A DNA stretch of 60,327 nucleotides from Kamptonema formosum PCC 10802. GTDB lineage: Bacteria > Cyanobacteriota > Cyanobacteriia > Cyanobacteriales > Oscillatoriaceae. The position numbers and the translations under genes are program-made. The notes under the pieces were generated by a model, which was not told the DNA's origin, made no database searches, and saw nothing but the letters and a program-made list of their open reading frames with translations. The DNA is taken from NCBI RefSeq assembly GCF_000332335.1, contig NZ_KB235948.1, positions 2,936,570 through 2,996,896 on the forward strand, read 5' to 3'. Shown piece by piece: positions 35,699 to 44,741 of the stretch; the stretch's first letter is position 1, and each line of letters starts with the position of its first letter.

Positions 35699-35884
35699 TC
35701 CGTTTTTATAGCCTCATAAATTGGCAGACGGGCTCTGGATTGAAACCATTATGGTGTTCGTGGGATTTGACTGCGGGCATGGGTTGATACGCCTTGGTTG
35801 AGAGACTCTCTCAGCTTATGTATTTGTTAGCGACTGTTAAATGTTGCTAGCCAAAAAGTATCGGTGAGTAAGAATTCTCATGGA

Positions 35885-35917
35885 AAATCGCACCGGCCAT
35901 TGAGGCTGGCGCGATTT
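35885..35917. terminator. Strong hairpin downstream of menB / candidate RNA
   Basis: AAATCGCACCGGCC pairs with GGCTGGCGCGATTT around an ATTGA loop, with one G-U and one A-C mismatch. T-rich sequence follows on both strands (GTTTATTT on +, TTTTCC on -). It is 76 bases past the menB stop on the minus strand, so it likely terminates menB, and possibly a + strand transcript as well. Confidence 0.65.
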
Positions 35918-35992
35918 GGCCGTTTATTTCAAGTTGGCAATTGAGAATTGAGAGCTGAAAGCGAACGTGACCTCTAGGGTGCCTGGACAGGG

Positions 35993-36826
35993 CTAGGGCA
36001 GCCAGGGGTATTGCCGAAAATCGGGGGGGCGCTTTTCCAGGAACGCCTGCTTGCCCTCGGCTCCTTCCTCAGTCATGTAATAGAGTAAGGTGGCGTTGCC
36101 GGCCAGTTCTTGCAAACCGGCCTGTCCGTCGCAGTCGGCATTAAAGGCGGCTTTCAGACAGCGAATGGCAATCGGGCTCTTTTCTAAAATTTCCTGAGCC
36201 CACTCGATCCCCTCCTCCTCCAGCTGTTCCACCGGCACGACGCAGTTGACTAAGCCCATTTCTAGGGCTTGCTGGGCGCTGTACTGCCGGCAGAGGAACC
36301 AGATTTCCCGCGCCTTCTTCTGTCCGACGATGCGGGCGAGGTAGCTCGAACCAAACCCGCCGTCGAAGCTGCCCACTTTCGGGCCGGTTTGCCCGAAGAC
36401 AGCATTATCTGCCGCAATTGTCAAGTCACAAATAATGTGCAATACATGACCGCCGCCGATGGCATAGCCGGCAACTAGGGCGATCACCACCTTGGGCATG
36501 GAGCGGATCAGGCGCTGCAAATCTAACACGTTGAGGCGGGGGATGCCGGCATCATCTATATAGCCTGCTTCCCCCCGCACGCTTTGATCCCCGCCGGAAC
36601 AGAAGGCGTATTTGCCGTCCGTGTGGGGTCCCGCGCCGGTAAATAATACTACACCGATACTCGTATCCTCACGGGCGTCGCAGAAGGCGTCGTAGAGTTC
36701 AAAGACGGTTTTGGGGCGGAAGGCATTGCGCTTGTGGGGCCGGTTGATGGTGATTTTGGCGATGCCGTCACATTTGTGGTAGCGGATGTCTTCGTAGGTT
36801 TTGGCAGTTTGCCAGTTGATTTGCAT
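35993..36826 (-). CDS. menB: 1,4-dihydroxy-2-naphthoyl-CoA synthase (MenB)
   Basis: Cyclises o-succinylbenzoyl-CoA to DHNA-CoA in phylloquinone synthesis. The 277-residue crotonase-fold enzyme has the MenB hallmarks [24 protein letters not shown] (about 87-96), [13 protein letters not shown] and [21 protein letters not shown]. It belongs with the men genes 8-17 kb away but is transcribed separately. I chose the ATG at 36826 ([14 protein letters not shown]); the frame extends 46 codons further upstream without family likeness. The small gene at 36943-37167 lies directly upstream on the same strand. Confidence 0.95.
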   Translation of the reverse strand: MQINWQTAKTYEDIRYHKCDGIAKITINRPHKRNAFRPKTVFELYDAFCDAREDTSIGVVLFTGAGPHTDGKYAFCSGGDQSVRGEAGYIDDAGIPRLNVLDLQRLIRSMPKVVIALVAGYAIGGGHVLHIICDLTIAADNAVFGQTGPKVGSFDGGFGSSYLARIVGQKKAREIWFLCRQYSAQQALEMGLVNCVVPVEQLEEEGIEWAQEILEKSPIAIRCLKAAFNADCDGQAGLQELAGNATLLYYMTEEGAEGKQAFLEKRPPDFRQYPWLP

Positions 36827-36942
36827 TTCTGTTGGGATGCGGATTGTAAAGACAAGGGCCGATCTGGTCTGGGAAATCTGGCCACTGCGGGCCAGCCCTA
36901 GGAATTGTATCGCAGCGCTGAGGTCAGGGCGAGCCGTGGCCA

Positions 36943-37167
36943 TCAATCTCCAACCCAGATCCATCCTTTTTGCAAACCGTCAAACACTCGCTTGAGTAGG
37001 GTGTGCTGTTCTGGGGTGATTGAGTTCTGAGAGCAAAGTGCGGATTTCAACAGCGAGTGGTCAAGGGAAGTCAGTTGCCGAAAGGCACAGATCCGCTCTA
37101 CGACTTGCTCGAGTGTCACTTGACCAAAACCCACTGGAGATTGCATCAGACTCAGTAAACTCGCCAT
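36943..37167 (-). CDS. Small helical protein upstream of menB, unknown
   Basis: A 74-residue frame starting ATG, rich in Leu/Gln with regular amphipathic helices ([36 protein letters not shown]). Composition and helix periodicity look like a real protein, and it is 116 bases upstream of menB on the same strand. I recognise no family. There is no strong ribosome site, so it may be a false call. Confidence 0.5.
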   Translation of the reverse strand: MASLLSLMQSPVGFGQVTLEQVVERICAFRQLTSLDHSLLKSALCSQNSITPEQHTLLKRVFDGLQKGWIWVGD

Positions 37168-37379
37168 CTTTAGTGTGCGAGATGGCTTGACAGAGGGCGG
37201 TGATTGATGAGGTTGATGCTTTGTGAGAATTCCCTGCCGGCTGAGTGAGTGGAATCTGCGAGGTTTTGTGATGGAGATGCTGCCCGCTTTGTGATCTGAG
37301 TCACTGATGCTGGGGGGAGGAATGCGCTAATGCCGGTGGAATTGATGCCGGTGTGTGCCGGGGGGATTGCCGGTGGGAG

Positions 37380-37453
37380 CTAGGTACTGAGAAACCCGGT
37401 TTCTTTAAGAAACCGGGTTTCTGGCATGTACTTCATCCAACTGAAAACCGCTA
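37380..37453. mobile_element. Family B palindromic element, copy B7 (left end shortened)
   Basis: TAGGTACTGAG, then palindrome 37390-37422, then GGCATGTACTTCATCCAACTGAAAACCGCTA. The right arm is nearly identical to that of copy B3. A diverged second palindrome follows at about 37461-37506. The remainder of 37168-37556 holds no gene. Confidence 0.7.
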
Positions 37454-37556
37454 TAAATTTTGAGAAACCTGGCTCGTGGGGCCAGAAACCGGGGAACACC
37501 GGTTTCTTACCCCCTGCCGGCCTTAACAATAAATTTATAAATCCTCTCTGATGACT

Positions 37557-38939
37557 TTATTCCACCACCCGCACCAAACGCTTCCCATCCCCAAAAGACA
37601 GCACTAAACCCCGGCGCAGCGCTACCGACTGTCCGGGTTTGACAGCACCACTGCCGCCGGTAACAATTGGCCAGAGGGTGTCGCTTTTATTCACCAGCTG
37701 AAACACACCTTTTGCTGAATTCCATTCCGTATATCCCAGCACCGGCACATTGCGGCGGGTGAAAGGAGGTCGCCCTCCCGGCTCGATGATATCAGCAAAT
37801 AGAGGCAGCCCGCCATACAGGACGGCAGGACGGGCGGGGGTGTAAATTCCTTTAATCTTTAAATCCAACAACTCGATTACAACCGGGAACGGCGGTTTGT
37901 CGCTAGTGCCGCAGAAGGGACACTGGCGGCGCTGTGGCGGCTGCAGCCAGTAGGGATAGAGATAGGAATGGCTACAGGCGGGACACTTGACTAGCAGGTC
38001 GTAGGCTTCCGCCAAAGCGCGTTCCCATTCCCGCACTTGCGGACGTTTGTTGGGATCGTGCAAACCTTGGATCAGCGCTTTTACTGTCAACTCCCGCAAC
38101 TTGGGAGTCAGCATGCGGAAACTCAGCGCCCCACCCCTAAACAGGGGCATGCCGGTGTTAGGCAGCCAATTGCGGCGGTCGTTGGGATTCTCGCTGAAAC
38201 AGGCTTCTTTACCGTAGCCTAACTTTTGGTCATTTTCTTCGCTCTCATCGTCATAGCAAACTTTGGCTTCCATGACGTTGCGGAAAAGCAGAGTCCACAA
38301 AATCAGCACCGCAGCACTGTGCCGGTCAGTGGTTTCTGAAGGCGAGGCTAGACCCATTTCAACTTCCGGGGCAATAAATCCGTGCACTCCCAAGACTTGC
38401 GGTGGTAAAAAGCCTTTAACGACTAAACCATCCAAGTCAATGAGGACAGCCTCGCCGGTGCTGATGTCCGCTAGAAAATTTCGCCACTGGATGTCAGCGT
38501 GCGCCATCCCTTTCCCGTGAAGGGTGTGGACTGCGGCGGCAATGCTCCGAGCCATTTTTAAGTAGTTCATCCAGGTGTGCCCCTGCTGAAATTGCTCGCG
38601 AACATTTCTGGGGCTGTGCGTCAGTTTGAATAGCTCTACATAGGACTTTGGTATCCGTCTCGTAATGCAGCCGACACATTCTTCACTGTCCAGTTTTTCT
38701 GCGATCCCCAGGGGCCAAGCCAAAAATTGTTCTGCCTCACCCAGATTGTTTCCTAGAGGGAGGATTTGCTGGAGTAACTTTTTTTTGTCGGGGGATGGCC
38801 GGTGATAAATTTTGACAGCGTAGCGGTCATCGGCGGTAAAATAGATTTTGCCCTCACCGCCGGTGCGGGCGGGCTTGTCGCCAATTTCAAGTTGGTTGGG
38901 CAGATTCCGGCTGCCCGGTAGCAGGCTGATTTTGGGCAT
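37557..38939 (-). CDS. TerY-P triad protein kinase with zinc ribbon
   Basis: A 460-residue kinase-like protein. Glycine loop RTGGEGKIY and lysine AVKIYH (about 26-47), catalytic HADIQWRNF (about 151-159) and DLDG replacing DFG (about 171-174), so the active residues are kept in a divergent form. After the kinase core comes a zinc ribbon (CPAC...CPFC, about 320-345) and a C-terminal beta-rich segment ending SFGDGKRLVRVVE. A kinase plus zinc ribbon next to PP2C and TerY-type vWA genes is the defining composition of TerY-P triads. It overlaps the PP2C gene by 53 bases, so translation is coupled. Its substrates are unknown; the vWA and beta-helix neighbours are candidates. Confidence 0.88.
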   Translation of the reverse strand: MPKISLLPGSRNLPNQLEIGDKPARTGGEGKIYFTADDRYAVKIYHRPSPDKKKLLQQILPLGNNLGEAEQFLAWPLGIAEKLDSEECVGCITRRIPKSYVELFKLTHSPRNVREQFQQGHTWMNYLKMARSIAAAVHTLHGKGMAHADIQWRNFLADISTGEAVLIDLDGLVVKGFLPPQVLGVHGFIAPEVEMGLASPSETTDRHSAAVLILWTLLFRNVMEAKVCYDDESEENDQKLGYGKEACFSENPNDRRNWLPNTGMPLFRGGALSFRMLTPKLRELTVKALIQGLHDPNKRPQVREWERALAEAYDLLVKCPACSHSYLYPYWLQPPQRRQCPFCGTSDKPPFPVVIELLDLKIKGIYTPARPAVLYGGLPLFADIIEPGGRPPFTRRNVPVLGYTEWNSAKGVFQLVNKSDTLWPIVTGGSGAVKPGQSVALRRGLVLSFGDGKRLVRVVE

Positions 38940-40122
38940 CTGTTTTAGCTGGTTTGCGGGTAATTACAACCAAAGTGCGGTCGTCAAAGCTGCCGGGAAC
39001 TTGATAGGTAGCTAGGTAGTTTAATAGACCGGCAGCAGCCTGTGCGGGACTGGGGGAGTTTAGCAAGTTGCTGTTTATTTTTCTAAACCAGTTTCTCACA
39101 GTCTCTGACTCGCTGGAATAGAGTAAGTCATTGGACACTCCATCGGTCATTATAAAGAAGGCTGAGAAAGATTCATTTATATTGGCATTATACTTCAGGT
39201 GTTTGGCCAAGTTAGAGCTATTGATTGTGTGAGTTGACTGCGGGTCAGTGTTTTCATCTTCTCTGACCAATTCTTGTAACTTCTCTTTTGCTGTCAAGCC
39301 CAACACAGCACCGTCGCCTATTTGTCCCACTGCTAATTCGCCGGTGTCTGCGTTCAGAAGCAATCCCAGCGCAGTGCAACTGAGGTCGCTCAGATTGACT
39401 TCTAAAGACTTAGCCTGATATTTCAGCATGTCTTGAACTTTCTGGAAAGACTCAGTTACCACAGTGGATAAATCCGGGAGATTTGAGGTTATTCTAGATT
39501 CTGCTGCCGATATGCTCCTGTAACCCCAACCAGCTGTTGCAGCTTGTTGGGCCTCAAGATTTAAACTATTTTTGGTAATTTCATCTTGAATATTCCAGTC
39601 ATTCAAGCTTTTTATGAGAGCTTTTATTTGAGTTTCACTCTCCTGTTTGAGCCGAGCGTTATTTATTCGCTTGATTTGCGTTTCAATGTCTGTTATGCAA
39701 TCACTTTCCCACTCAGTGTCAGGCAGATCGAGCTTCATCTCTTCAATTCCTAGTCGTGAAGCCCGCTCTGAAGCACCCGATGGGGGAGCCACTGAGCGTA
39801 AAGTTTGCTCCCCTGACTTCAACTTCAGGACAAAGGGACGCAGCAACATGGATGCCAGCGCTTCGGCAACATAGGTCGCGCCATAGCGAGAAAGAGGGCG
39901 CGAACCCACGCCATCGGAGACACCGACTGCTACCCAAGGGCCATAGGAACGGATGGCAAAAGCATCGTCTCTAGGCGTTTTTTTGGCTAGATGTATTTTG
40001 CCGACCGCACTCGCCCCGACTATCAGGCAGTCGTTGAGCGTGGCATGGGCAGCACTGTAATCTGGGTGGGTATCGCCAGACAGACTCAAAATCCGGTCGC
40101 CAATGGAAAAACCTGTTGCCAT
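38887..40122 (-). CDS. PP2C-family protein phosphatase (TerY-P triad)
   Basis: A 411-residue PP2C/SpoIIE-type metallophosphatase that would reverse the neighbouring kinase. Metal-binding Asp motifs are visible: VGVSDGVGSRP near 68, VGQIGDGAVLG near 255, MTDGVSNDLL near 325 and FDDRTLVVI near the end. A helical insertion (about 110-215; Gln/Lys/Glu-rich) separates the first and middle motifs and is unusual in length. Nine bases separate it from the vWA gene and it overlaps the kinase gene, so the three form one transcript. Confidence 0.9.
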   Translation of the reverse strand: MATGFSIGDRILSLSGDTHPDYSAAHATLNDCLIVGASAVGKIHLAKKTPRDDAFAIRSYGPWVAVGVSDGVGSRPLSRYGATYVAEALASMLLRPFVLKLKSGEQTLRSVAPPSGASERASRLGIEEMKLDLPDTEWESDCITDIETQIKRINNARLKQESETQIKALIKSLNDWNIQDEITKNSLNLEAQQAATAGWGYRSISAAESRITSNLPDLSTVVTESFQKVQDMLKYQAKSLEVNLSDLSCTALGLLLNADTGELAVGQIGDGAVLGLTAKEKLQELVREDENTDPQSTHTINSSNLAKHLKYNANINESFSAFFIMTDGVSNDLLYSSESETVRNWFRKINSNLLNSPSPAQAAAGLLNYLATYQVPGSFDDRTLVVITRKPAKTDAQNQPATGQPESAQPT

Positions 40123-40131
40123 AGCTGCACT

Positions 40132-40845
40132 TTAGGGGATAGGTATCAGACCGGAGGGAATGGACACACCGGCCAGAGGGTTGTCTGGGTTGGCACCGGC
40201 TTGTACTGAGTTAGCGATACTCATGGACAGGTACTTGAAAAGCCCTACAAAAGCCGCTTCGCTGGTTCCCATGCGAAAAGCTGTGCCGGTGCTGATATCT
40301 TTGAGGGTGGCATCTCTCACATCTGGCCCGCAACCGACTGAAACAATCAGGCTCGGTTTTACCATTCCTTTGTCACGGTTAACTGTAGCGTCCCGCTCAG
40401 GTTTCCACAGACGGTCGGTCGCATAGGCATGCTCGTCGGTGGGTTCCCCATCTGTGAGCACGAAGACTACTGGTTTGTAGTCACCTTTTTGGCCGCCTTT
40501 AACGGTTCGTTTCAGATCCCGGTCAAATGATTCGCGCAATACTTGGAATGCCCGATCTAGCCTCGTGACTCCGGAAGCAACAAGCTCCGGCACTCGCAAC
40601 GAGCGAATGGGCTGTAATTTACCTGTGAATAGCTCGGCGTCATCGGCAAAAGTGATGATGCCTGCATGAACCAAATCGCGAGCTATGTCGTCCTGAGCTA
40701 CTTCGCTTTGGAATTGTTCCACTCCCAGACGCACGGATTCGATAGGCGCTCCTTCCATACTGCCAGAGGTATCCAGCAGCAGGTACACCGGCAGCCGGCG
40801 CTGGCCCTCCGGCATGGGTGGCATGTCCCAGTCCATTGCATTCAT
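40132..40845 (-). CDS. TerY-like von Willebrand factor A domain protein
   Basis: A 237-residue single vWA domain. The MIDAS is complete: LLDTSGSM at about 22-29, a Thr in SGVTRLDRAF near 91-100 and Asp in LTDGEPTDEHA near 131-141. This is the TerY type, cytoplasmic, with no signal peptide. GAGAGGA precedes the ATG at a suitable distance. In TerY-P triads the vWA protein is thought to be the target or scaffold that the kinase and phosphatase switch. 73 bases separate it from the upstream beta-helix gene on the same strand. Confidence 0.9.
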   Translation of the reverse strand: MNAMDWDMPPMPEGQRRLPVYLLLDTSGSMEGAPIESVRLGVEQFQSEVAQDDIARDLVHAGIITFADDAELFTGKLQPIRSLRVPELVASGVTRLDRAFQVLRESFDRDLKRTVKGGQKGDYKPVVFVLTDGEPTDEHAYATDRLWKPERDATVNRDKGMVKPSLIVSVGCGPDVRDATLKDISTGTAFRMGTSEAAFVGLFKYLSMSIANSVQAGANPDNPLAGVSIPSGLIPIP

Positions 40846-40918
40846 ATCATTTCCTCTCTTGCTGACAAGTGATTGAGATTATAATACTCGATATTTGGCT
40901 TCTTTAAGCATTCAGACA

Positions 40919-43786
40919 TCATGGGTTGCGTCTCTGGTCGTTGACGTTCTTACTGGCATTGCCAGAACAGATGTTGTCTTTTAGCTGAGGCCCAGTTGTG
41001 GGAGCTGCATAGATCCCATCTTCGCCGTTGTTGAGGCACTGGTTGTTTCGCGCGATCCCGCCGGCTTGCTCCCAATAGGAAATGCCATCCGTTTTATTGT
41101 GCTGGCAGATGTTAGCTTCTAGAATGGGAGCGGCTTGCTCTCCCACATAGATGCCGGCATTTTCGTTGCCCGTGCAGGTGTTTTGACGGGCGGTGCCGGC
41201 GGCACTGCCGGCGTATAAGATGCCGGCTAGTTTATTTTCGTGACAAGTGTTGGATTTTAGGGTGGGTTGCGCTGACTCTGCCACTAAAATACCATGCTTT
41301 TCGTTGCCGGTGCAAGTATTTTGACGGGCGGTGCCGGCGGCGCTGTCAAAGTAGGCGATGCCCAGCCCCAAGTTTACTTGACACCTGTTAGCTTCTAGAA
41401 TGGGATGCGCTTGCTCTCCCACATAGATGCCGACATTTTCGTTGCCGGTGCAGGTGTTTTGACGGGCGGTGCCACCGGCACTGCCGGCGTATAAGATGCC
41501 GGCTTGTTTATTTTCCTGACAAGTGTTGGATTCTAGGGTTGGCTGCGCTGACTCATTGATCAGGATGCCATTACTCTCGTTACTGCTACAGGTATTTTCT
41601 GTAAGCGCTGGCTGCGCCTGTCCTCCCAAGTATATGCCATTACCTCCGTTGCTGCAACAAGTGTTTTGGCTGGCGCTTCCAGCTGCGTCGCTCCAATAGC
41701 CAATGCCGTTGGCAGCATTTTCTTGACAAATATTACCTTTTAAGGTAGGCTGCGCCTGTCCGTCGATGGCTATTCCATGAGTCCCGTTGCCGGTGCAGGT
41801 GTTTTGACTGGCTGTGCCACCGGCACTTTCCCAGTAGGCGATGCCGCGCAGTTGGTTACTTTGACAGGTGTTGCCCTCAAGGTTTGGGTGCGCTTCCTCG
41901 GACACTTTGATGCCATCGCTTTCATTGCCGGTGCAGCGGTTCTGACGAGCGGTGCCGGCGGCGCTGCCTAAATATGAGATCCCATATTCTTTATTCCCCT
42001 GACAGGTGTTGCCTTCTAGGATTGGCTGCGCTTCCTCTTTTACAGATATGCCAGCTGCATTGCTAGTGCAGCTGTTTTTACGGGCGGTGACTGCAGCTTT
42101 GCTGGTGCAGGCGATGCCACTTTCTTGGTTCCCCTGACAGCTGTTGCCTTCCAGATCCGGTTGCGCTTGTCCGCTCACGGAGATGCCGTTTTCAACGTTG
42201 CCGCTGCAGGTATTTTGCCAGCAAATCCCACCGGCACTGCCGGCATAAAATATGCCATTCTTTTTATTTTCCTGACTCCTGTTGGCTTCCAGGGCCGGTT
42301 GCGCTTGTCCACTTACGGAGATGCCGTTTTCCAAGTTGCCGGTGCAGGTGTTTTGACGGTAAATCCCCCCGGCTCTCCCCACATAGGAAATCCCATTATA
42401 CTTGTTCCGCTCACAGGTGTTCCCTTCTAGTGCCGGTTCCGCTCTCTCTCCCACACAGATGCCCTGCAGTTCATTGCTGGCGCAAGTGTTTTGACGTGCG
42501 GTGCCCTTGGCGCTGCCAAAATAGAAGATCCCGTGCTGTTTGTTCTCCTGACAGGTGTTAGCCTCTAGCGCCGGTTGCGCCTCCCCGCACACGGAGATGC
42601 CATGATTCTGGTTGCCACTGCAGGTATTCTGTCGCGCACTGCCTTTGGCACTCTCGAAATAGGCGATGCCACTGTACTTATTCCCGGCACAGGTGTTGCC
42701 CTCCAAAACCGGCTGGGCTTGATTGCCCACGGCGATGCCGTGCAAGCCGTTATTGCTCACCTGACATTCCGCAACAGTACCGCGCACTTGTCCCAGCAGG
42801 AAAAGACCGGCTAAACCGCGCCGCCCCTGCGGGTCAAAAACCCCTCCTGTTATGCGACACCGACGAAAATCCACTTCACCCGCCAACACCTCGACGACAT
42901 TAGCCCACTTAAGTCCTTGATGCTGGAATGTTAAATCGTGGGCAAAAAACAGGCCCTGAGCTGCAAACCTGACCGCATAGCCCTCACCTTCGCAGACTAT
43001 TTTGGTTTTATCCATTCCTTCCCCAATCAGTGACAGGGGTTTGTCAATCTGCAAGGGATGGCTCAAATGGTAAGTACCGGCTTTCAGGTAGAGAGTAGCG
43101 CCCGCCGGTGCAATTTTGGCGGCTTCTTCGAGAGTGCGGAAGTCCCCGCCGCCGCTGGGGTCTACTTTCAGACTGCTTGCGGGCTGGCTGGAAAACCACT
43201 GGGCTATCACCGGCAAAGACAGGGTTTCCCAAGCACTTACCAGTTTAATCTCACTCCAGAGCAGACCGCTAAACGGGAGCCGCGCTTCTACCCGCAGTGT
43301 GGTAGTTCCAGCACCAAATTGTGCCGGTGTCACTCGCAGTTTGTCACTCTCGACGATTACTTCACCCGCGCCACCCTCAACCTGAAATTCCGCTACAGCA
43401 ACCTGCCCTAAGGGGAGTGCGCCAAAGTCGAGCCGGTCTGTGCTGGTTTTCAACAATCCCGCCCGAGGTGCCGGTTGACTGCTGCGGGATGCTGCCACAA
43501 GAGACACTGCCAGCATTGCCGGCGCTTCTGGAATCCCCCGCATCATCAAAGCTCGTTGGGCCACTTCTTGCCTGCCGGTGTCTGCCAGTCCTCGCACAGC
43601 TTCCAGCACTCTTGCCCAGCGTTCCAGTTCACCCACAGCCCAATCTTCCTGCAAATCGCCGCCCAAAAGCAGCAATTTCAGGTCTTCCAGCTGCAATGCA
43701 CCCCGCTGCTGCACCATCTCAGAAATATGCCGCAGTGCTGGAAGCAGCCGTTCCAGCCGGTCAGTGGACAGAGGCCCAGTGTTCAC
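40919..43786 (-). CDS. Right-handed beta-helix repeat protein of the TerY-P operon
   Basis: A 955-residue protein with no signal peptide, so probably cytoplasmic. Residues 1-115 are helical; 115-205 form a beta-rich domain (FGALPLGQVAVAEFQV ... GLLWSEIKLVSAW); from 206 a pectate-lyase-like entry follows (DPSGGGDFRTLEEAAKIAP, LYLKAGTYHLS, SLIGEGMDKTKI). From about residue 340 to the end are 26 coils of 23 residues in alternating pairs (46 residues, 138 bp), with consensus A-QP-LE-NTC-GN---GI-Y--SA. Asn-x-Cys occurs in 25 of 26 coils; the seventh has Ser. It is the first gene of the operon with TerY, PP2C and kinase. I do not know its function; scaffold or binding partner for the triad is inference. 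Confidence 0.85.
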   Translation of the reverse strand: MNTGPLSTDRLERLLPALRHISEMVQQRGALQLEDLKLLLLGGDLQEDWAVGELERWARVLEAVRGLADTGRQEVAQRALMMRGIPEAPAMLAVSLVAASRSSQPAPRAGLLKTSTDRLDFGALPLGQVAVAEFQVEGGAGEVIVESDKLRVTPAQFGAGTTTLRVEARLPFSGLLWSEIKLVSAWETLSLPVIAQWFSSQPASSLKVDPSGGGDFRTLEEAAKIAPAGATLYLKAGTYHLSHPLQIDKPLSLIGEGMDKTKIVCEGEGYAVRFAAQGLFFAHDLTFQHQGLKWANVVEVLAGEVDFRRCRITGGVFDPQGRRGLAGLFLLGQVRGTVAECQVSNNGLHGIAVGNQAQPVLEGNTCAGNKYSGIAYFESAKGSARQNTCSGNQNHGISVCGEAQPALEANTCQENKQHGIFYFGSAKGTARQNTCASNELQGICVGERAEPALEGNTCERNKYNGISYVGRAGGIYRQNTCTGNLENGISVSGQAQPALEANRSQENKKNGIFYAGSAGGICWQNTCSGNVENGISVSGQAQPDLEGNSCQGNQESGIACTSKAAVTARKNSCTSNAAGISVKEEAQPILEGNTCQGNKEYGISYLGSAAGTARQNRCTGNESDGIKVSEEAHPNLEGNTCQSNQLRGIAYWESAGGTASQNTCTGNGTHGIAIDGQAQPTLKGNICQENAANGIGYWSDAAGSASQNTCCSNGGNGIYLGGQAQPALTENTCSSNESNGILINESAQPTLESNTCQENKQAGILYAGSAGGTARQNTCTGNENVGIYVGEQAHPILEANRCQVNLGLGIAYFDSAAGTARQNTCTGNEKHGILVAESAQPTLKSNTCHENKLAGILYAGSAAGTARQNTCTGNENAGIYVGEQAAPILEANICQHNKTDGISYWEQAGGIARNNQCLNNGEDGIYAAPTTGPQLKDNICSGNASKNVNDQRRNP

Positions 43787-43997
43787 CTTTGCTCAGGAAA
43801 TTAACGACAGTAGTATTTGACATTCCATTGTAGTTGAGGCTGTCAAAACTGTACAGGGCTGACTGACCGGCAGAGTGCAGTTTGGTGTTGGCCCGACGTC
43901 TAGCCTTTTATAGGGATGGGGCTACCGTGAGAAGCGGCGGCGCGGTTTAGGGAGGAATTGCGCTAAAGTACAATCAATAAGATAAGGAGCAAACAGC

Positions 43998-44207
43998 ATG
44001 ACCTCACCCCTGTTAGAACTACAGGGAACCTGGGAGGAAATTGTTGCCCAGTCAGCAAAACTGGCCGGTCGCCGGATTCGTGTCATCGTTCTCCCTGAGG
44101 AACCACTGCCCTCCTCAAAAGAAAGCTTTCGGCAGGCATGGCACGAAGTAAAGACAGGGAAGACCAGACCTATCTCTGAACTGTGGGAAGGGCTCGATAC
44201 CGAGTGA
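43998..44207 (+). CDS. Small antitoxin-like protein, paralogue 1
   Basis: A 69-residue protein: LLELQGTWEEIVAQSAKLAGRRIRV, then a polar tail. The first 35 residues match those of the next gene (44335-44658), and the two upstream regions also share ATTGCGCTAAA, so the pair arose by duplication of about 330 bp. AAGGAG lies ahead of the ATG. Proteins with this N-terminus in cyanobacteria are commonly small antitoxin-like partners of toxins, but there is no toxin gene here. Confidence 0.7.
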   Translation: MTSPLLELQGTWEEIVAQSAKLAGRRIRVIVLPEEPLPSSKESFRQAWHEVKTGKTRPISELWEGLDTE

Positions 44208-44334
44208 ACCCCCCTCAATCGGGGTCAACTTTGCTGATAAATATAAGCGAAACTTACGCAGTGTACCAAAAAGTAACGCCACAGACAAATTGCGCTAAAA
44301 TAAAACCAATCAGACAATTCCAGGAGGAAACCAG

Positions 44335-44658
44335 ATGACCTCACAATCGCTAGAACTAGAAGGAACCTGGGAAGAAATCCTCACCCACGCGCCCGAACTC
44401 GCCGGTCGCCGGCTTCGCGTTACCGTTCTCTCCGACGAACCGCAGCCTAACTCTGCTGAAAAGCCTGCTAATTTCCGCCCCGCTTCCGGTCGTTCCCTGT
44501 TAAGACACGCCGGCACATGGGCGGGTGACGACTTGTCCCAGTCTCCTCCTCCCTCTACCGCCCAGTCTCTCTTGAAGTGCGCAGGGACTTGGGAAGGAGA
44601 TGACCTGCAAGAATGCCTTCGCCTTGTTTACGAAACCCGCTCTCAGCTGGAATTATAA
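44335..44658 (+). CDS. Small antitoxin-like protein with internal duplication, paralogue 2
   Basis: A 107-residue protein. N-terminus LELEGTWEEILTHAPELAGRRLRV like paralogue 1. The C-terminal part contains the same segment twice: SLLRHAGTWAGDD (about 58-70) and SLLKCAGTWEGDDLQECLRLVY (about 82-103). The AGTW-GDD-ECL-LVYE pattern is typical of the C-terminus of AbrB/RelB-like cyanobacterial antitoxins that bind a toxin. AGGAGG precedes the ATG. No toxin frame follows; the next gene is menD on the other strand. Confidence 0.72.
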   Translation: MTSQSLELEGTWEEILTHAPELAGRRLRVTVLSDEPQPNSAEKPANFRPASGRSLLRHAGTWAGDDLSQSPPPSTAQSLLKCAGTWEGDDLQECLRLVYETRSQLEL

Positions 44659-44741
44659 AATTGTACCTCCAGAAAGAATGTCACCAAATCATTTAAAATG
44701 GAAATATTAGCAAAAGCGGGAAGCTGAACCGCAGTAGCGGT

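Noticed and set aside
36827-36964. N-terminal extension of menB by 46 codons
   Set aside because: The extra residues are unlike MenB, while the internal ATG gives the normal family start.
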